A stretch of 64,000 nucleotides of DNA from JAAYUH01 sp964640995 (GCA_964640995.1 CAZXJJ010000001.1:310001-374000), one strand, 5' to 3'; numbered from the stretch's first letter, positions 25,450 to 33,360 are shown. Made by a program: numbers and translations. Notes: generated by a model from the letters alone, not told the origin.

Positions 25450-26042
25450 AAATTGAATACATCGTTGTTCACCACTCTGGAATTAAAAATGGAGAAGAGG
25501 ATTCATATCTTATTTGGGAATCTATAAAAAGAAACCATCAAGCAAAACACAAAAAGAGATACCCTTGGTATATTGCAGATTACCATTTTGCAATAACAAA
25601 AGATTTAAGAATTTTTAATGGGAACCCTGTATCTCTTCCAGCATTTCATTCAGGTGATGATTTTATAAATTTTAGAAGTTTGTCAATCTGTTTTTTCGGA
25701 AATTTTGATATTGAAATTCTTGACAGAAAACAATTTGAAATAGGAGTTTTAAAAATAACAGAACTCGCCAAAGAGTTTTCAGTTCCAGTTAAAAGAATAT
25801 TAAAACATAGTGATATTGTTCCAACAAATTGTCCTGGTAAAAATTTTCCATTTGAGGAACTTAAAAGAAGAGTTGAGGAAAATTTAAAAACAGATTGGAA
25901 AGAGGAAGCAATTAAATTCATTAAAGAAAAGAATTGGATTAAGAATAACCACAAACCAACAGAAATAATAGACTTTGGAACTTTAGCACAGGTTTTAAAG
26001 AATTTTTATGAAATCGAACTTAAGAAAGGAGGTGAGAATTAA
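25446..26042 (+). CDS. N-acetylmuramoyl-L-alanine amidase (Amidase_2, endolysin-like)
   Basis: Zinc amidase that would cut the bond between MurNAc and L-Ala in peptidoglycan. The family motifs are YIVVHHSG with the first zinc His and KHSDIVPTNCPGKNF with the second His and the Cys ligand, and YHFAITKD and SLSICFFGNF lie between. Residues about 148-190 (WKEEAIKFIKEKNWI and onward) look like one SLH-type wall-binding repeat, as in many phage endolysins. There is no signal peptide, so release would need a holin-like partner or lysis. The start is TTG 25446, overlapping the previous gene. It leads a row of three small genes with strong ribosome binding sites. Confidence 0.88.
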   Translation: MKIEYIVVHHSGIKNGEEDSYLIWESIKRNHQAKHKKRYPWYIADYHFAITKDLRIFNGNPVSLPAFHSGDDFINFRSLSICFFGNFDIEILDRKQFEIGVLKITELAKEFSVPVKRILKHSDIVPTNCPGKNFPFEELKRRVEENLKTDWKEEAIKFIKEKNWIKNNHKPTEIIDFGTLAQVLKNFYEIELKKGGEN

Positions 26043-26236
26043 TGGCAGTAATAGATGAGAGACACTCAATAAGAATTGTTTTTGGCACAGAGGGAAACAC
26101 AAGAAGCGAGACACAAAATTTCCTTAAACCTTCAGCAACAGATTCTCAAGTTGAGGAGTTTGTTTCAAGGTTATCTCAACTCATCAATGACCCACTTTAT
26201 ACTTCCTTTAGAATTGTAAGAAAAAGATATGGTTAA
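26042..26236 (+). CDS. DUF1659-family small protein
   Basis: Protein of 64 residues resembling the DUF1659 family: an N-terminal beta strand (SIRIVFGTEGN), then SETQNFLKPSATDSQVEEF and a C-terminal strand (YTSFRIVRKRYG). Function is unknown. DUF1659, DUF2922 and YvrJ genes are regularly neighbours in Firmicutes and some thermophiles, and that trio is present here in order. AAAGGAGGTG stands before ATG 26042, and the start overlaps the amidase stop by one base. No secretion signal is seen. Confidence 0.75.
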   Translation: MAVIDERHSIRIVFGTEGNTRSETQNFLKPSATDSQVEEFVSRLSQLINDPLYTSFRIVRKRYG

Positions 26237-26285
26237 TCTCTAAAAAGATCTTTGAATTTTGAAAAATGAAAGGAGGTGAGATTTT

Positions 26286-26504
26286 ATGGATAAGCAACTT
26301 GTCCTTGTATTTAACACTGAGACAGAGGGCAGAAGTTTCATTATGAGATTCAATAACCCAAAAAATAATCTTACAGCACAACAGATTCAAAACTTCATGA
26401 ACTGGATAATTCAGCAAAACATCTTCTTGACAAGATATGGAGAGTTAACTGGAATAAGAGATGGAGGAATAATTGAGAGAAACTTCAATGACCTAATTCC
26501 ATAA
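26286..26504 (+). CDS. DUF2922-family small protein
   Basis: Protein of 72 residues with DUF2922 features: LVLVFNTETEGRSFIMRFNN at the N-terminus, LTAQQIQNFMNWIIQQNIF in the middle and an IRDGGIIERN ending. It shares the strand-helix-strand layout of the preceding DUF1659 protein (a start such as LVFNTETEGRS compared with IVFGTEGNTRS), which suggests the two are distantly related or interact. AAAGGAGGTG precedes ATG 26286. A terminator-like hairpin follows it, before yvrJ. Confidence 0.78.
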   Translation: MDKQLVLVFNTETEGRSFIMRFNNPKNNLTAQQIQNFMNWIIQQNIFLTRYGELTGIRDGGIIERNFNDLIP

Positions 26505-26517
26505 GCAGTGTATTTTT

Positions 26518-26550
26518 GGGTGAGTGGAGGTTTTCTTCACTCACCCTTTT
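26518..26550 (+). terminator. Intrinsic terminator or attenuator between DUF2922 and yvrJ
   Basis: A perfect nine-base-pair stem, GGGTGAGTG (26518-26526) and CACTCACCC (26538-26546), with an 11-base loop and a T tract. Because yvrJ follows only 25 bases later with its own strong ribosome binding site, this may reduce yvrJ transcription rather than end the operon. Confidence 0.75.
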
Positions 26551-26573
26551 AATTTAAAAGGAGGTGAAATGCT

Positions 26574-26744
26574 TTGGAATTAACAATTGAAGATTTGTTA
26601 AGGTTAATTGGGCAGGTTGGTTTTCCAATTGTTGTTGCAACATATTTATTGATAAGAAACAATGGAAAGATGGACAAATTAAAAGAAGCAATTTTAGAAC
26701 TCAAAGAAGCAATTATCCTTTTAAGAGAAGATTTAAATAGATAA
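26574..26744 (+). CDS. yvrJ: YvrJ-family small membrane protein (holin-like)
   Basis: Protein of 56 residues starting at TTG 26574, nine bases after GGAGG; the ATG at 26569 leads to an immediate stop. The sequence LIGQVGFPIVVATYLLIRNN is the YvrJ signature: one membrane helix with a GFP motif and an Arg at its edge. A charged helix (KEAILELKEAIILLREDLNR) follows. Single-helix proteins of this shape resemble BhlA-type holins, so with the amidase it could form a release system; this is inference. It is the last gene of the cassette and is followed by a strong terminator. Confidence 0.8.
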   Translation: MELTIEDLLRLIGQVGFPIVVATYLLIRNNGKMDKLKEAILELKEAIILLREDLNR

Positions 26745-26758
26745 TTTTCAATATTACG

Positions 26759-26807
26759 GGTCAGGTCTTATTTTTATAAATTATTTGTTAAAAGACCTGA
26801 CCTTTTT
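26759..26807 (+). terminator. Intrinsic terminator ending the S24-controlled cassette
   Basis: An eleven-base-pair stem, GGTCAGGTCTT (26759-26769) with AAGACCTGACC (26792-26802), an AT-rich loop of 22 bases and a TTTTT tail. Confidence 0.85.
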
Positions 26808-26840
26808 ATATAATTGAATAAAATAAAATTAGGAGAATTT

Positions 26841-27456
26841 ATGTTTGAGGAAATTTTTGATAGAAAAATTCAAGAGTTAAGAAATTCTAAGAAATATTTT
26901 TAAAATGATAATCTTCCTATAAATATTGATTATTTGATAGATGAATTAGTTAAATATAAAGAAAGTGCAAAAATATTGATAGATGAAATTAAATTAAATC
27001 TTCAAAATTATAAACTTCATATAGAATTTGGTTATATTTTAGAGAGATTTGAATTATTTGATGAGGCAGAAAAAGAGTATAAAGAAGTAATTAAACTTAA
27101 TCCAGAATCTTATGAAGCACATTATTATCTTGGAATGCTTTATCATGAATTAAATAGAATGGGAGAAGCAGAGAGTAAATTTAGAGAGTCATTGAGAATT
27201 AACCCTGATTATTTAGGTGCTCATTTCTTTTTAGGATATTTACTTGTTGATTTATGAAAAGATGATGAAGCATACAATGAATTTTATTTGTAGCAAAAAA
27301 GACCCAACATTTGCTGAAAAATTAGCATATTTATCACTTTTATCACAAGTTAGAGATGAAAAGATTAAAAAATTAACTATTGTCAAAAAATTATATTCTG
27401 AAATAAACAATCAAAAGAAAGTAGAAGAAATTGATAAAGTTTTAAAAAGTATATAA
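26841..27456 (+). pseudogene. Interrupted TPR-repeat protein gene
   Basis: A TPR protein of about 200 residues in three broken pieces. ATG 26841 (with AGGAG upstream) starts MFEEIFDRKIQELR and meets TAA at 26901-26903. The same frame goes on with IDYLIDELVKYKESAK and two clear TPRs (FELFDEAEKEYKEVIKLNPE and NRMGEAESKFRESLRINPD). A TGA at 27255-27257 follows LGYLLVDL, then the frame reads KDDEAYNEFYL and shifts near 27290 to SKKDPTFAEKLAYLSLL and a natural end. Three lesions make a functional product unlikely. Its original role is unknown. Confidence 0.75.
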
Positions 27457-27483
27457 TAATTTAACTCAATAAATCGATACCTC

Positions 27484-27512
27484 TTGACAGAAAAGAAGTT
27501 TTTATATAAAAT
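27484..27512 (+). promoter_or_regulatory. Promoter of the long uptake/CoA operon
   Basis: TTGACA (27484-27489), a 17-base spacer and TAAAAT (27507-27512). The TTG of the -35 box could be misread as a start codon for the first hydrolase; the family-like start is ATG 27559, giving a leader of about 40 bases. Confidence 0.65.
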
Positions 27513-27518
27513 TACAAG

Positions 27519-27556
27519 TGATTCAGGTATTAAATTATACTTGAATCAGGTATTAA
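27519..27556 (+). repeat. Tandem 15-base direct repeat in the operon leader
   Basis: TGATTCAGGTATTAA (27519-27533) and TGAATCAGGTATTAA (27542-27556) match at 14 of 15 positions and start 23 bases apart, about two helical turns. They lie between the predicted transcription start and ATG 27559. A regulator-binding site, possibly for the double TetR protein of this operon, is a possibility. Confidence 0.5.
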
Positions 27557-27558
27557 CA

Positions 27559-28392
27559 ATGGGGTATTTGAGCATTAATGAAACAAAAATTTATTATGAG
27601 GTTCATGGAGAAGGGGAGCCACTCGCCTTTCTAAATGGAATTTTTATGTCAACCTCAAGTTTATCTCAATTTATTCCAATTTTTTCAAAAAAGTATAAAG
27701 TTATTCTTCATGATTTCAGAGGTCAATGGAATTCGGGTAAAGAGGGTGAAGAATATTCTCTTGAACTACATTCAAAAGATTTTTTAGGCCTTTTAGACTC
27801 ACTTCACATTGAAAAAATAAATATTGTTGGAGTGTCATATGGTGGTGAAGTAGCCCTTAAATTCGCATCTCTTTTCCCAGAAAAAGTCAAATCATTAATA
27901 ATTATCTCCTCTGTTAGTGAAGTTGATGATGAGTTAGAAGAAAAGATTAAAAGGTGGATTGACGGTGCAAAAAGTAAAAAGGTAGATATTTTTGTAAATT
28001 CTTGGATTAAAGATGTATATTCAGAAGAGTTTTTAAGAAAATATGAAAATTTTTTAAGAACAAAACTTGAAGAATCACTTCAAAATTTTGATTATGATGC
28101 CTCAATTAAACTCATGGAATCATTTCTTAAATTAAAAGACACTCCTATAACTCCAAAATTAAATAATATCTCTGTTCCATCCCTTATAATTGCAGGAGAG
28201 TTTGATACTTTAAAACCACCTAAATTTTCAAAAATAATTCATAATAATATTCCTCAAAGTGAATTTTTAATTGTTGGAAATTCAGGACATGCAATAACAG
28301 TTGAAAAAATGGAAGAGATTAAAACTCTTATCTTAGGTTTTCTTGAAAAATTATCTTTTTATGAAAGGAGTAAACAATTATGGGGTATGTAA
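27559..28392 (+). CDS. Alpha/beta hydrolase, first gene of the operon
   Basis: Cytoplasmic alpha/beta-hydrolase-fold enzyme of about 277 residues. The nucleophile elbow is GVSYGGE, the acid is in AGEFDTLKPP, and the base is His in NSGHAIT. Start ATG 27559 (MGYLSINETKIYYEVHGEGE) lines up with the next hydrolase (MGYVKVNDVNLYYEI), supporting it over the upstream TTG, which lies in a promoter. It resembles 3-oxoadipate enol-lactonase-like hydrolases, but that fold covers esterases, thioesterases and C-C hydrolases. Its 3' end overlaps the second hydrolase gene by 13 bases. The pair likely arose by duplication. Confidence 0.82.
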   Translation: MGYLSINETKIYYEVHGEGEPLAFLNGIFMSTSSLSQFIPIFSKKYKVILHDFRGQWNSGKEGEEYSLELHSKDFLGLLDSLHIEKINIVGVSYGGEVALKFASLFPEKVKSLIIISSVSEVDDELEEKIKRWIDGAKSKKVDIFVNSWIKDVYSEEFLRKYENFLRTKLEESLQNFDYDASIKLMESFLKLKDTPITPKLNNISVPSLIIAGEFDTLKPPKFSKIIHNNIPQSEFLIVGNSGHAITVEKMEEIKTLILGFLEKLSFYERSKQLWGM

Positions 28393-29180
28393 AAGTGAAT
28401 GATGTGAATCTCTATTATGAAATTTATGGAGAAGGCACTCCTCTTGTTTTAATTGAAGGGCTTGCTCAAAACACACTAATGTGGAAATATCAGATTGAGG
28501 AATTACAAAAACACTTTAAGGTTGTTGCTTTTGATTTAAGGGGAAATGGAAAATCAGACAAACCAATTTCAGGTTATTCAGTCGAAACTTTTGCAGATGA
28601 CACAATTGGACTTATAAGAGAGTTGGGTTTAGAGAAATCTAACATTCTTGGAGTTTCTCTTGGTGGTTTTATTGCTCTTAAAGTTTTACACAAATACGGA
28701 AAAGAGATAGATAAAGGGATTCTTGTGAATACTTCTTTTGGAGGTCCAAATTACATTCCACCATCAATGGAGGTTTTAAATATTATGTTAACAGGAGGAG
28801 GTGGAAAAACTCCTTTTGAAAAAGCTTTCAACTCACTCTCTCTTGGATTTACGGAAAAATTTGTAAAAGAGAAAAGAGGTGTAATTGAAGAAATTGTAAA
28901 TTCGCTTCTTGAAAATCCTCAACCACCATATGCATATCAAGGTCAAGCAATGGCTGGTGCAAGTTTCAATATGGAAAAAGAGGTTAAGGAGATTGAAAAT
29001 GAAGTTTTATTGATAATTGGAGAAAAGGATAAAATTGTTCCAAAACAAAATGGAATTAACCTTAAAAATAGATTAAAAAATTCAAAACTCCACATTATAA
29101 AAGACTCAGGACATCTCTGTTTCATAGAAAAGTATGAGGAGTTTAATGAGGTTGTAAAAAATTTTTTATTAGGGAGGTAA
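28380..29180 (+). CDS. Alpha/beta hydrolase, second copy
   Basis: Paralogue of the preceding hydrolase, 266 residues. The nucleophile elbow is GVSLGGF, the acid is in IGEKDKIVPK and the His in DSGHLCF, giving a complete Ser-Asp-His triad. The N-terminal part has the oxyanion-region text GEGTPLVLIEGLAQNTLMW. AAAGGAG lies upstream of ATG 28380 inside the end of the previous gene, so translation is coupled. In this operon it could cleave esters or CoA thioesters of the imported compound; the exact substrate is unknown. Confidence 0.83.
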   Translation: MGYVKVNDVNLYYEIYGEGTPLVLIEGLAQNTLMWKYQIEELQKHFKVVAFDLRGNGKSDKPISGYSVETFADDTIGLIRELGLEKSNILGVSLGGFIALKVLHKYGKEIDKGILVNTSFGGPNYIPPSMEVLNIMLTGGGGKTPFEKAFNSLSLGFTEKFVKEKRGVIEEIVNSLLENPQPPYAYQGQAMAGASFNMEKEVKEIENEVLLIIGEKDKIVPKQNGINLKNRLKNSKLHIIKDSGHLCFIEKYEEFNEVVKNFLLGR

Positions 29181-29181
29181 T

Positions 29182-30168
29182 ATGATAACAACAAGAATTT
29201 TGTCCACTGGAATTTATTCTCCACCATTCACCCTAACAGATAAAAAAATAGAGGAGATGTATGGAAAAGATATAAGAGATTGGATGGTTGAGAAATTGGG
29301 AATTTATGTTAAAAAAATTTCTGAGTCATGGGAAGGAGCATCAGATTTAGCAAAAAAAGCAGGTGAGGAGGCACTTAAAAATGGGAATCTTTCTCCAGAA
29401 GATATAGACCTTTTGATTGTTGCAACAGATACACCAGATTTCTTTTCACCAGCAACATCATCAATTGTTCAAGCAAAACTTGGTTTAAAAAAAGCTGCAA
29501 CTTTTGATGTAAATTGTGCATGTGCTGCTTTTGTAACAGCACTTGATATTGCCACAAGATATCTTCTTACAGAAGAAAAAATGAAAAGGGTGATGGTGAT
29601 TGGAACCTATGCAATGACAAAATTTTTAAATTGGGATGACAAAATAACAGCACCAATGTTCTCTGATGGAGCAGGTGCAGTTATTTTAGAAAAGATTGAA
29701 TCTCAAGAAAAAGGCTTTATCTCATCAAAACTATTTGCAGATGGAACATTTTGGGATTATCTTGGCTTATATCTTGGTTCAGGAGCAGTTCCAACTCCAG
29801 AATACATTAGAACTGGAAGGCACTTTGTAAGATATAACAAAAGATACCCAGATGTAAATTTTGAGATGTGGCCAAAATTAATAAAAGAGGTTGTTGAGAA
29901 AGGAGGTTATAAGGTTGAGGATATCAATTTTGTTCTTTTTACTCAAGTGAGAAAAGTAACAATTGAGGATGTTATGAAGGCGCTTAATCTTCCAATGGAA
30001 AGAACTCATATGGTTATGGATAAATTTGGTTATACAGGTTCTGCTTGTATTCCAATGGCTCTTCATGATGCACTTTTAAATAACAAAATAAAAAAAGGTG
30101 ACCTTGTTGTTATGTGTGCTTCTGGTGGTGGATATGCAATGGCAGTTTACTTTATGAGGTGGTTATAA
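29182..30168 (+). CDS. KAS III (FabH)-like protein with altered catalytic triad
   Basis: Thiolase-fold protein of 328 residues resembling 3-oxoacyl-ACP synthase III. The nucleophile Cys is C114 in NCACAAF. By my alignment, the FabH His of the PHQAN motif corresponds to T254 in LFTQVRK, and the Asn of GNTSAAS corresponds to Y284 in KFGYTGSACIPMAL. If so, it lacks the decarboxylating His-Asn pair and may act as an acyltransferase, hydrolase or non-decarboxylating condensing enzyme rather than in fatty-acid initiation. It lies between hydrolase and SDR genes of a catabolic operon, which also argues against a FabH role. A GGGAGG site precedes ATG 29182. Confidence 0.8.
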   Translation: MITTRILSTGIYSPPFTLTDKKIEEMYGKDIRDWMVEKLGIYVKKISESWEGASDLAKKAGEEALKNGNLSPEDIDLLIVATDTPDFFSPATSSIVQAKLGLKKAATFDVNCACAAFVTALDIATRYLLTEEKMKRVMVIGTYAMTKFLNWDDKITAPMFSDGAGAVILEKIESQEKGFISSKLFADGTFWDYLGLYLGSGAVPTPEYIRTGRHFVRYNKRYPDVNFEMWPKLIKEVVEKGGYKVEDINFVLFTQVRKVTIEDVMKALNLPMERTHMVMDKFGYTGSACIPMALHDALLNNKIKKGDLVVMCASGGGYAMAVYFMRWL

Positions 30169-30178
30169 GGAGGATTGA

Positions 30179-30919
30179 ATGAGATTTTTAGATAAGGTTG
30201 CAATAATAACAGGTGGAGCAAGAGGTATAGGAAAAGAGTGTGCAGTTCTTTTAGCAAAAGAAGGCGCAAAGGTTATTATTTTTGATGTAAATGAAGAAGA
30301 ACTAAATAAAACAGTAAATGAAATTAAAAATGATGGAAATTTTGCTGAAGGCTACATTGTTGATATAACAGATTTTGATAAAGTTAATGAAATAGTTATC
30401 TCGCTTTATGAAAAACATAAAAGAATTGACATTTTGATTAACAATGCGGGAATAACAAGAGACAATTTTCTTACAAAAATGACAAAAGAAGATTGGGATA
30501 AAGTAATTGCAGTAAATTTAACAGGAACATTCAATTTAACAAAAGCAGTTGTTCCGTTTATGTATGAGAGAGAGAACGGAGTGATCATTAATGTTTCATC
30601 AGTTGTTGCAATTTATGGAAACATAGGTCAAACAAATTACATTGCTAGTAAAGCAGGTGTTATTGGAATGACAAAAGGATGGGCAAAAGAGTTTGGTAAA
30701 AAGGGGATAAGAGTTAATTGTGTTGCACCAGGTTTTATTAAAACTCCAATGACAGAAAAAGTTCCAGATAAAGTTATAGAATACATGATTTCAAAAACTC
30801 CACTTGGAAGAATGGGCGAAGCAGTTGAAGTTGCAAAAGCAATATGTTTTTTAGCCTCTGATGATGCATCATACATCACAGGGGCAATTTTAAATGTTGA
30901 TGGTGGTCTCACCATTTAA
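30179..30919 (+). CDS. Short-chain dehydrogenase/reductase (FabG-like)
   Basis: NAD(P)-dependent oxidoreductase of 246 residues. The nucleotide motif is GGARGIGKE, NNAGITRD is present, and the catalytic Ser-Tyr-Lys appears as NVSSVVA followed by YIASKAG. The C-terminal ITGAILNVDGGLTI is typical of FabG-type 3-oxoacyl reductases. The Asp in VIIFDVNE after the second strand hints at a preference for NAD(H). It probably interconverts a 3-hydroxyacyl and a 3-oxoacyl thioester in the pathway that ends with the thiolase downstream. AAGGAGG precedes ATG 30179. Confidence 0.88.
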   Translation: MRFLDKVAIITGGARGIGKECAVLLAKEGAKVIIFDVNEEELNKTVNEIKNDGNFAEGYIVDITDFDKVNEIVISLYEKHKRIDILINNAGITRDNFLTKMTKEDWDKVIAVNLTGTFNLTKAVVPFMYERENGVIINVSSVVAIYGNIGQTNYIASKAGVIGMTKGWAKEFGKKGIRVNCVAPGFIKTPMTEKVPDKVIEYMISKTPLGRMGEAVEVAKAICFLASDDASYITGAILNVDGGLTI

Positions 30920-30958
30920 TTTTATAAATATTTTTTATTTTAAAAAGGAGGTTTTAAA

Positions 30959-32533
30959 ATGAAAAAGTTAATTTTGATTCTTTTAACCTTGGCCCTATTT
31001 TTAGGGGTAATCTCCATGCCAAGGGCAAAAGCACAAAGAGAATTTTTCCTTGTTTTAACTGTTGGACTTAGAAGTTACGTTTTGAATGGAATGCAATTCC
31101 AGATGGATGCTGCACCAGAAATTGTTGCTGGAAGAACATTTGTTCCAATAAGACTTGTTGCAGAAACATTTGGAGCAGAAGTTAGTTGGGATGCTGTACT
31201 TAAAGAAGTTACGATTAAACAAGAAGAGAAAATTATAAAACTTAGAATTGGTTCAGTTAATGCATCAATTGATGGAAAAACATACAAACTTGAAGCAGCA
31301 CCATTTATTAAGTCTGGAAGAACAATGATTCCAATAAGATTTATCTCCGAGGCACTTGGTCTTTCTGTTTATTGGGAACCACAAAGAAAACTTGTTTATA
31401 TAAGAAGTAAAACAAAATATTCTGTTCCAGGAGTATCACAGGATGAAATAAAAATTGGAACATTTGCAGCATTAACTGGTCCTGTTGCAATTATTGGTGT
31501 TCCATTTAACCATGGTTTCCAAGCATATATAAACTGGATAAATGATCAAGGTGGAGTTTATGGAAGAAAGATAAGAGTTATAACTTTTGATGATCAATTC
31601 AACCCTGCATTAACAGTCACAGGAGTTAAAAAAATGGTTGAGGAAGATAAAGTTTTTGCAATTGTTGCAGGTCTTGGAACCCCAGGATGTCTTGCAGTTA
31701 TGGATTACTTAAATCAAAATGGTGTTCCATTTGTTTATCAAGGTTCTGGTTCATCGCTACTTGCAATTCCTCCAAAGAAATATGTTTTTGCAGTTCAGCC
31801 AAATTATATTAATGAAGGACAAATTTTTATAAAATATATAACTCAACAGTTAAAAATGAATAAAATTGCTCTTCTTTATAGAGATGACGATGCAGGAAAT
31901 GAAGGAAGACAAGGTGTTGAAAAAGGAATTGAGAGATTTGGCGGTCAACTTGTTCTTAAAACTCCATTCCCTGGAACTGAAACAGATTTCACATCTTACC
32001 TTCTTAAAGTAAAAGATAGTGGAGCAGAGGCTCTCATTCTTTATGAACCAACAAGTAGTGCTAATGTTGCAAATGTTTTAAAGACAGCAAAATCTCTTGG
32101 TCTTACACAAAAAATATTCCTTCCATATCCTCACTCTGGAATTTATGCAGCAGCAGGTGATGCTGCAGAAGGTGTTTATGTTACAGGATGGGCTGATTTT
32201 TCAAATCCAAATGATCCAGGAGTTCAAAAGTTCTATGAAATTTGGTTAAAGTATTATCCAAAAGATAACCCACTTTTATTCTCATATGCTGTTGCAGGTT
32301 TTATTGCTGGTGAAATTTTTGTTGAAGCACTTAAAAGAGCAGGTCCATATCCAACAAGAGATGCTATTGTATGGGCTCTTGAGACATTCTATGGATGGAG
32401 TGGATTGGTTGCAATAGATATAAACTATGGTCCAAATGAAAGATCTGGAAAATATTCCATGTTCTTTATGAGAATTGAAAAAGGACAACTAATTAAAGTT
32501 TCAGATTGGATTTCAGTTTATCAGAAACCATAA
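30959..32533 (+). CDS. LivJ-like ABC substrate-binding protein with N-terminal copper-amine-oxidase-like domains
   Basis: Exported protein of 524 residues with a signal peptide (LILILLTLALFLGVISMP). Residues about 30-150 carry two copy-like repeats of the copper amine oxidase N-terminal stalk domain (FVPIRLVAETFGAEVSWD and MIPIRFISEALGLSVYWE). From about residue 165 the periplasmic-binding-protein fold of the branched-chain amino acid (LivJ/type 1) class begins (IKIGTFAALTGPVAIIGVPF) and runs to the end. It feeds the LivGFHM transporter encoded next. Fusion of a stalk-type domain to an SBP is unusual and may fix it to the wall or outer layer. AAAGGAGG precedes ATG 30959. Confidence 0.88.
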   Translation: MKKLILILLTLALFLGVISMPRAKAQREFFLVLTVGLRSYVLNGMQFQMDAAPEIVAGRTFVPIRLVAETFGAEVSWDAVLKEVTIKQEEKIIKLRIGSVNASIDGKTYKLEAAPFIKSGRTMIPIRFISEALGLSVYWEPQRKLVYIRSKTKYSVPGVSQDEIKIGTFAALTGPVAIIGVPFNHGFQAYINWINDQGGVYGRKIRVITFDDQFNPALTVTGVKKMVEEDKVFAIVAGLGTPGCLAVMDYLNQNGVPFVYQGSGSSLLAIPPKKYVFAVQPNYINEGQIFIKYITQQLKMNKIALLYRDDDAGNEGRQGVEKGIERFGGQLVLKTPFPGTETDFTSYLLKVKDSGAEALILYEPTSSANVANVLKTAKSLGLTQKIFLPYPHSGIYAAAGDAAEGVYVTGWADFSNPNDPGVQKFYEIWLKYYPKDNPLLFSYAVAGFIAGEIFVEALKRAGPYPTRDAIVWALETFYGWSGLVAIDINYGPNERSGKYSMFFMRIEKGQLIKVSDWISVYQKP

Positions 32534-32550
32534 AGAGGTTTAAAAAAAGT

Positions 32551-32593
32551 GATAGGGGACTCTTGTAAGTTTATGGGGTCCCCTTATCTTTTT
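32551..32593 (+). terminator. Partial intrinsic terminator between SBP and ABC genes
   Basis: The stem pairs GATAGGGGACTC (32551-32562) with GGGTCCCC and TTATC up to 32588 (one bulge), and is followed by TTTTT. It lies inside an otherwise continuous operon, so it probably lowers transcription of the transporter genes compared with the binding protein. Confidence 0.7.
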
Positions 32594-32615
32594 ATGAAAG
32601 GAGAGTGATTGAACC

Positions 32616-33359
32616 TTGCTTAAAATTGAAAATCTTACAGTTGAGTTTGGAAAATTAGTTGCAGTTAATAATTTTAGTATGGAGGTTAAAGAGGGGGAGA
32701 TACATGGTTTAATAGGGCCAAATGGCGCAGGGAAAACATCTGTTTTTAATGCAATTTACAATTTTGTTCCATATAAAGGTAAAATTTTATTTTTAGAAAA
32801 AAATCTTAAAAATTTTCCAACACATCTTTTGAGTTATCTTGGAATTTCAAGAACCTATCAAAACCTTTCTCTTTTTCCAACATTAACTGTATATGATAAT
32901 ATTGCTCTTGGTTTATACTCGAAACTTAAGAGTAACTTTTTTAAAGATATTTTTGGTTTTGATATTTTAAAAAGTAGAGAGGTAAAAAATAAAGTTTTTG
33001 AAATTACAAATTTACTTAATATAACTTATTATCAAAATACATATCCAATTTTCTTACCATATGGAATTCAAAAGTTAGTTGAACTTGGAAGGGCTTTAAT
33101 TAGTGAACCAAAACTTTTGCTTCTTGATGAGCCAGCAGCAGGTCTAACAAAAGAGGAGAAGGTTAATTTAATGGAAATTTTAAAAAAATTAAGAGACCTT
33201 GGATACACAATTTTAATTGTTGAGCATGATATGGAGTTAATTATGGACATATCATCCACAATAACAGTTATGAATTTTGGAAACAAAATTAGTGAAGGAC
33301 CACCAGATTTTGTCTCTTCTGATAAAAAAGTTATAGAAGCATATTTAGGGGAGGGTTAA
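32616..33359 (+). CDS. livG: Branched-chain amino acid-type ABC transporter ATPase, LivG-like
   Basis: ATPase of 247 residues for a HAAT-class importer. Walker A is GPNGAGKT and Walker B is LLLLDEPAAGLT, followed by a switch His in IVEHDMELIM. The signature motif is degenerate (LPYGIQKLVELGRAL in place of LSxGQQ). The Q-loop is SRTYQNLSLFP. The start is TTG 32616, with an AGGAGAG site about 12 bases upstream, which is on the long side. It precedes livF by one base. Context with acyl-CoA genes means the substrate need not be an amino acid; LivFGHM relatives also carry amides, urea and aromatic or dicarboxylic acids. Confidence 0.88.
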   Translation: MLKIENLTVEFGKLVAVNNFSMEVKEGEIHGLIGPNGAGKTSVFNAIYNFVPYKGKILFLEKNLKNFPTHLLSYLGISRTYQNLSLFPTLTVYDNIALGLYSKLKSNFFKDIFGFDILKSREVKNKVFEITNLLNITYYQNTYPIFLPYGIQKLVELGRALISEPKLLLLDEPAAGLTKEEKVNLMEILKKLRDLGYTILIVEHDMELIMDISSTITVMNFGNKISEGPPDFVSSDKKVIEAYLGEG

Positions 33360-33360
33360 G

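Noticed and set aside
27484..27558. N-terminal extension of the first alpha/beta hydrolase from TTG 27484
   Set aside because: That TTG is the first part of a TTGACA box, and the paralogue starts at the position equal to ATG 27559.
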